Below, in pieces: positions 57,983 through 64,000 of a stretch of 64,000 nt of DNA (positions within the stretch are counted from its first letter, which is position 1; each line of letters begins with the position of its first letter). This DNA is from Rhodospirillaceae bacterium (GTDB lineage: Bacteria; Pseudomonadota; Alphaproteobacteria; DSM-16000; Inquilinaceae). The position numbers and the translations under genes were made by a program. Under the pieces are notes generated by a model. The model was not told where the DNA came from. It was given only the letters and a program-made list of their open reading frames with translations, and made no database searches. The DNA is taken from assembly GCA_020638575.1 (NCBI GenBank), contig JACKIH010000003.1, forward strand, positions 3,521,001 to 3,585,000, written 5' to 3'.

Positions 57983-59028
57983 ATGGCCGATACGCCGACC
58001 ACGCCGGGGACCGACGGCGGCCGACCGCCGCTGCTCTCCGTCGATCACCTGACCATGCGGTTCGGCGGCCTGGTGGCCATCGACGACGTGTCGTTCGCCG
58101 CGTCGGACAGCGCGATCACCGCCATCATCGGCCCCAACGGTGCCGGCAAAACCACGGTGTTCAACTGCCTCACCGGCTTCTACAAGCCCACCGAAGGGCG
58201 GCTGACCCTCAACCTGGGGGATCGCCGCTTCCTTCTGGAGCGGATGGAAGGCCACGACATCTCCGCCAAGGCCGGCGTCGCCCGCACCTTCCAGAACATC
58301 CGGCTGTTCCAGCACATGAGCGTGCTGGAGAACCTGCTGGTCGCCCAGCACAACCGCTTGACTTCGGTGCCCGGCCGGTCGCTGCGTGAGACCCGCGACA
58401 ACTCGCTGGCCAGCAGCAACGACAAGGGCGAGACCTCGCCGCGACGCAGCGGCGGCACCTTGAGCGGCGTTGCCGCCACCGGCCGGCGCATGGCGGGGAA
58501 TATCGGGTTCTCGATGCTCGGCATCATCAATTCCGCCCGCTACCGCCAGTCGGAGAAGGAGGCGGTGGAGCGCGCCCGTTTCTGGCTCGACCGCATCAAC
58601 CTGACCCCCAAGGCCGACTGGGACGCCGGCAACCTGCCCTATGGCGACCAGCGGCGCCTGGAGATTGCCCGCGCCATGTGCACGGAGCCGCGCCTGCTCT
58701 GCCTGGACGAGCCGGCGGCCGGCCTGAACCCGCGGGAAACCGGGGAACTCAACGAGTTGATCTTGTGGATCCGCGACACCCACGGGATCGGCGTGCTGCT
58801 GATCGAGCACGACATGAGCGTGGTGATGCGCATCTCCGATCACGTCGTGGTGCTCGACTACGGCCGCAAGATTTCCGATGGGCCGCCCGAGCAGGTGCGC
58901 AACGACCCCAACGTCATCAAGGCGTATCTGGGGGCCGACGACGAGGACGAGCTGCCGGCCGCGGTGAAGGAAGACATCGCCGAAGACAAGGCCGAGCAGG
59001 CGGCCCGGGACCAGGAGGCGCGGGCCTG

Positions 59029-59029
<1 letters not shown>
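57983..59029 (+). CDS. livG: Branched-chain amino acid ABC transporter ATPase LivG, with insertion
   Basis: A 348-residue ATPase. Walker A is GPNGAGKT (50-57), the signature LPYGDQRRLEIARAM replaces LSGGQ, and Walker B is LLCLDEPAAGL. Typical LivG has about 255 residues. Here an extra stretch at about residues 128-180 (serine/arginine-rich, including ETSPRRSGGTLSGVAATG) and a 35-residue acidic C-terminal tail account for the difference. The ATG at 57983 is 2 nt after the livM stop. Confidence 0.93.
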
Positions 59030-59738
<709 letters not shown>

Positions 59739-59739
<1 letters not shown>

Positions 59740-60566
59740 TGGCCGGTCGCGTCGCCGCCCTGCTGCTGGCGGTCGTCACCCTGGCGCTCGCGGGGTGCGC
59801 CGTCACCGACTATGAGCGTCTCTACGGGGCCTGGACCGGCGACGGCCTGTCGGTGTCGCTGGAGCGCGGCGGCACCTTCTCCGTGCGCGAGGCCCAGGCG
59901 CTGTTCGATGCTCCCTTCGTCGGCAACCAGAGCAGCCTCGACGGCCGCTACACGGTCGACACCGAGATGGACCTGTCGGAGGGCGACGAGCCCGTGGAGT
60001 CCGTGGTCCTGCGCTTCAACCTGCTGCACATCGGCAGCTATTCGGTGGAGCGCATGCTGGGCGTGCTGGAGCAGGAGGACACGACCATCCGCAGCCGCGT
60101 CGGCAACACGGTCTACGATGTCCAAGTGCTCGCCCTCAGCGGCGACACCATCACGCTCTACAGCGAAGAGTTTTTCGGCGGCGAGGTGACGCTGACCAGG
60201 ATCTTCCGGGTCGACGACATTCTTGGCACCAACGTGCTTGTGTTCGTCGGCCTGACGCTGGTGCTGTTCGGTGGTGCTGCATTCATGGCCGGCCAGGCGC
60301 TGGCCAACGGCTGGAAAACGCCGCTGACCGGCCTCTTCTACTGCGCCTTGCTGTCATTCGCCGACATGTTCCTGGTCTACGGCCTGTTTGACGGCGACGG
60401 CACGCTGGTCTCCGGCTACATCATCCGGCTGGTGGTGCTGTCCACCATCTTCCTCACCAGCTACCGGGTCACCCAGGCGCGCAAGATGGTCACGCAGTAT
60501 CCGTGGGTCTACGAGCGCCAGGGCCTGTTCGGCTGGCGGACCCGGTCGGGCACCGGTGCTGAATGA
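59739..60566 (+). CDS. Lipoprotein-like membrane protein inside the liv operon
   Basis: A 275-residue protein not normally found in liv operons. It begins with a lipobox LALAGC (15-20). Residues 21-160 are a beta-rich soluble part (LYGAWTGDGLSVSLERGGTFSV). Three or four helices follow (about 165-185 LVFVGLTLVLFGGAAFMAG, 200-220, 228-248). The start overlaps the livF stop (TGATG), so it is co-translated. No family is recognised. A role in assembly or substrate capture with the extended LivM is a guess. Confidence 0.65.
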
Positions 60567-60811
60567 TCGGAACCGTTGGGGCCGGTTCCGGCGTTGTTGC
60601 AGGGGCGGACGCGGCGCGCTGGCGGGCCCTTGGCACAGCTCCGTCAGGCAAACCGTTTGCGCACCGTTGCAACGATGCTAACTTCGCAACCCAGGGCTGC
60701 CCGGCGAGTGGGCGGTCTGGAACGGCGCGGCACAGCGACGCAACGGGCGCCTCGGCGCCGGACCGCTCCAACCCTCAGACCAAGCTACGTAAACAGGGAG
60801 TTCGATTCACC

Positions 60812-62014
<1,203 letters not shown>

Positions 62015-62175
62015 TCGTGCCTAGCGCTCGGAGCGGGATGCGATCATGCGTAGTCGAGCTAAGCTACGTCTCCCGCTCGGGGCTTCGAACTCCTGAGCGA
62101 TGACACGGACTCGGCCCTTGAACGAAGTGAAGCGGCCGAGATCCGATGTAGCTCGTGATGTATGTAGCTTCTGGC

Positions 62176-62230
62176 GCGACGGTGGGTTAACACCGTCGCA
62201 CAGTGCGGCCCGGCGGAACACCGCCGGGCC
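62176..62230 (+). terminator. Tandem hairpins after livK
   Basis: Two perfect hairpins follow each other: GCGACGGTG/CACCGTCGC (62176-62199) and GGCCCGGCGG/CCGCCGGGCC (62207-62230, AACA loop). The second is followed by a short GTTGCC, not a long U run, so termination may be partial. Confidence 0.6.
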
Positions 62231-62424
62231 GTTGCCGTCTGGGTCCGCGCCGCAGCGGGCCCGGCCGACGGCCGCAATTGGGGAACCTCGCAGGAATGCG
62301 AGCGTTTGAATCGAGAATGCTCGGGCGCGTTGTGTTGCGGTGGATCAATCAATCCGCCAGCAAATTCCGGTAAACTGCATCGCACCGAAGTTCTGCGGCA
62401 GGCAGGCAGTAAGGAGCCGAAACA

Positions 62425-64000
62425 TGGATGCTTCGCCGGTCATGGAAGGACGCCCCACCGATTTGGTGGCGTTCCGCCGCACGCTCCTGGAGCGCCTGAC
62501 CTACGCCGTGGGCAAGACTCCCGGCACGGCGACCAACCGGGACTGGTTCCACGCGGTCGCCCTGGCGGTGCGCGAATACGCCACCGACAATTGGATGCAG
62601 ACGACCAACGGCTACTATGTCCGTGACCAGAAGCGCGTCTACTACCTCTCGCTGGAATTCCTGATCGGCCGTCTGCTGGCCAGCGCGCTGCACAATCTCG
62701 GTCTCTACCGGACGTGTCAGCAGGCGCTGGACGAATTCCAGGTCGACCTGTCCAACGTGCTGGAGGCCGAGCCCGACGCTGCATTGGGCAACGGTGGCCT
62801 CGGCCGTCTCGCCGCCTGCTTCATGGACAGCATGGCGACCGAAGGCATCGCCGCCCACGGCTACGGGATCCGCTACGAGTTCGGCCTGTTCGAACAGGGC
62901 TTCGACCAGGGTTGGCAGGTGGAGTTCCCGGAAGACTGGTTGCGCTTCGGCAACCCGTGGGAATTCGAGCGGCCGGAGGTGGCCTACCCGGTGCGCTTCC
63001 ACGGCACCGTGCGCGACACCGTCGACCACGACAATCATCCGCGCGCCACCTGGGCCGATACCGAGAAGGTCCTGGCCATTGCCTACGACACCCCGGTGGT
63101 CGGCTGGGGCGGCAAGTCCATCAACACGCTCCGGCTGTGGTCGGCCAAGGCGACGCGCAAGCTGAACCTGGAGGACTTCAACCGCGGCGAATACATGGGG
63201 GCCGTGCACCAGCGGGTGCTGTCGGAAAACCTGTCGCGCGTGCTCTATCCCAACGACGCCACGCCGGTGGGCCAGGAGCTGCGCTTCAAGCAGGAGTACT
63301 TCTTCACCTCCGCCTCGCTGCAGGACATCCTGCGCCGCTTCCGCCAGCACCATGCCGATTGGGGCGAACTGCCCGACCGTGCGGCCATTCAGCTCAACGA
63401 CACCCACCCGGCGATCGCGGTGGCGGAGTTGATGCGTCTCCTGGTGGACGAGCACAATGTGCGCTGGGACAAGGCGTGGGACATCGTCCAGCACACCATC
63501 AACTACACCAACCACACCCTGATGCCCGAGGCGCTGGAGACCTGGCCGGTGTGGCTGGTGGAGCGGGTGCTGCCGCGCCACCTGCGCATCATCTACGACA
63601 TCAACGCCCGCTTCCTGCAGCGCGTGCGCACGCGCGGCCCGGTGACCGATGCCAAGCTGTCGAGCCTGTCGCTGATCGCCGAGGGGCGGGAGCGCCGGGT
63701 GCGCATGAGCCACCTCGCCTTCGTCGGCTCCAACAAGGTCAACGGCGTGTCGGCTCTGCACACCGAGCTGATGAAGAAGACGGTGTTCCGCGACCTGCAC
63801 AACGAGTTCCCGTCGAAGATCGTCAACATGACCAACGGGATCACGCCGCGCCGCTGGCTGCAGCAGTGCAACCGGCCGCTGGCCGGGCTGATCACCGAGG
63901 CCATCGGCGATGGCTGGGTGCGCGACCTGTCGCGGCTTGAGGCGCTGGTGCCGCTGGCGGAAGACAAGGGCTTCTGTGCGGCCTTCTCCCACGCCAAGCT
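62425..64000 (+). CDS. glgP: Glycogen/starch phosphorylase, 5' part
   Basis: The first 525 codons; the gene runs off the right edge. MDASPVMEGRPTDLVAFRRTLLERLTYAVG leads into the family's N-terminal domain: YYLSLEFLIGRLL, NGGLGRLAACFMDS, AAHGYGIRYEFGLFEQ and VNGVSALHTELMKK, with NMTNGITPRRWL near the edge. It releases glucose 1-phosphate from alpha-1,4-glucan using pyridoxal phosphate; the PLP lysine lies outside the window. The ATG at 62425 follows AAGGAG. Confidence 0.95.

Overview
The window is GC-rich DNA from a Gram-negative bacterium, most likely an alphaproteobacterium. The evidence is a Suv3-type DEAD/H helicase followed by an overlapping S4-domain gene (41.2 kb), a liv branched-chain amino acid ABC operon, a prpE-type acyl-CoA synthetase, and lipoproteins with signal peptides. 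A narK-type transporter with FNR-like boxes suggests nitrate respiration. I cannot name the genus from sequence alone.

Layout. 1-1.6 kb: a narK fragment diverges from a cysteine-free Crp/Fnr regulator, followed by a CMD-family protein. 1.6-7.6 kb: a minus-strand operon of GH63-like glycosidase, SDR, aquaporin and GMC oxidoreductase. 7.8-9.4 kb: a DoxX-like membrane protein diverging from a LysR regulator. 9.7-27.4 kb: a complete type I-C CRISPR-Cas locus (cas3-cas5c-cas8c-cas7c-cas4-cas1-cas2), a roughly 300 bp leader and a very long array that I hand-counted at 146 repeats and 145 spacers. 27.5-33.8 kb: a type I restriction-modification operon (hsdM-hsdS-hsdR, minus strand). With the CRISPR locus it forms a defence island that stops short of a tRNA-Thr(CGT) at 34.5 kb.

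34.7-47.4 kb is mostly housekeeping: a five-repeat PPC exported protein, an exported protein of unknown function, helicase, S4 protein, glucokinase, a guanine/xanthine phosphoribosyltransferase, htpG, a bfd-like [2Fe-2S] protein and a nucleoside hydrolase. A candidate sRNA and two families of palindromic intergenic elements lie between these genes.

47.5-51.9 kb is the most unusual part. A predicted peptidoglycan hydrolase has an N-terminal peptidoglycan-binding domain and a C-terminal lysozyme/transglycosylase-like domain. It is followed on the same strand by a four-TM protein, then by alternating short orphan copies of its own C-terminal tail, a second four-TM paralogue and an exported protein. 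A 104-nt perfect direct repeat and about 250 nt of flanking similarity tie the units together. This is the architecture of a toxin/immunity cassette array.

52.4-62.0 kb: prpE and a liv ABC operon (livH-livM-livG-livF, an extra lipoprotein/membrane gene, livK) with an unusually long LivM and an insertion in LivG. 62.4 kb to the end: the start of a glycogen phosphorylase, cut by the window edge.
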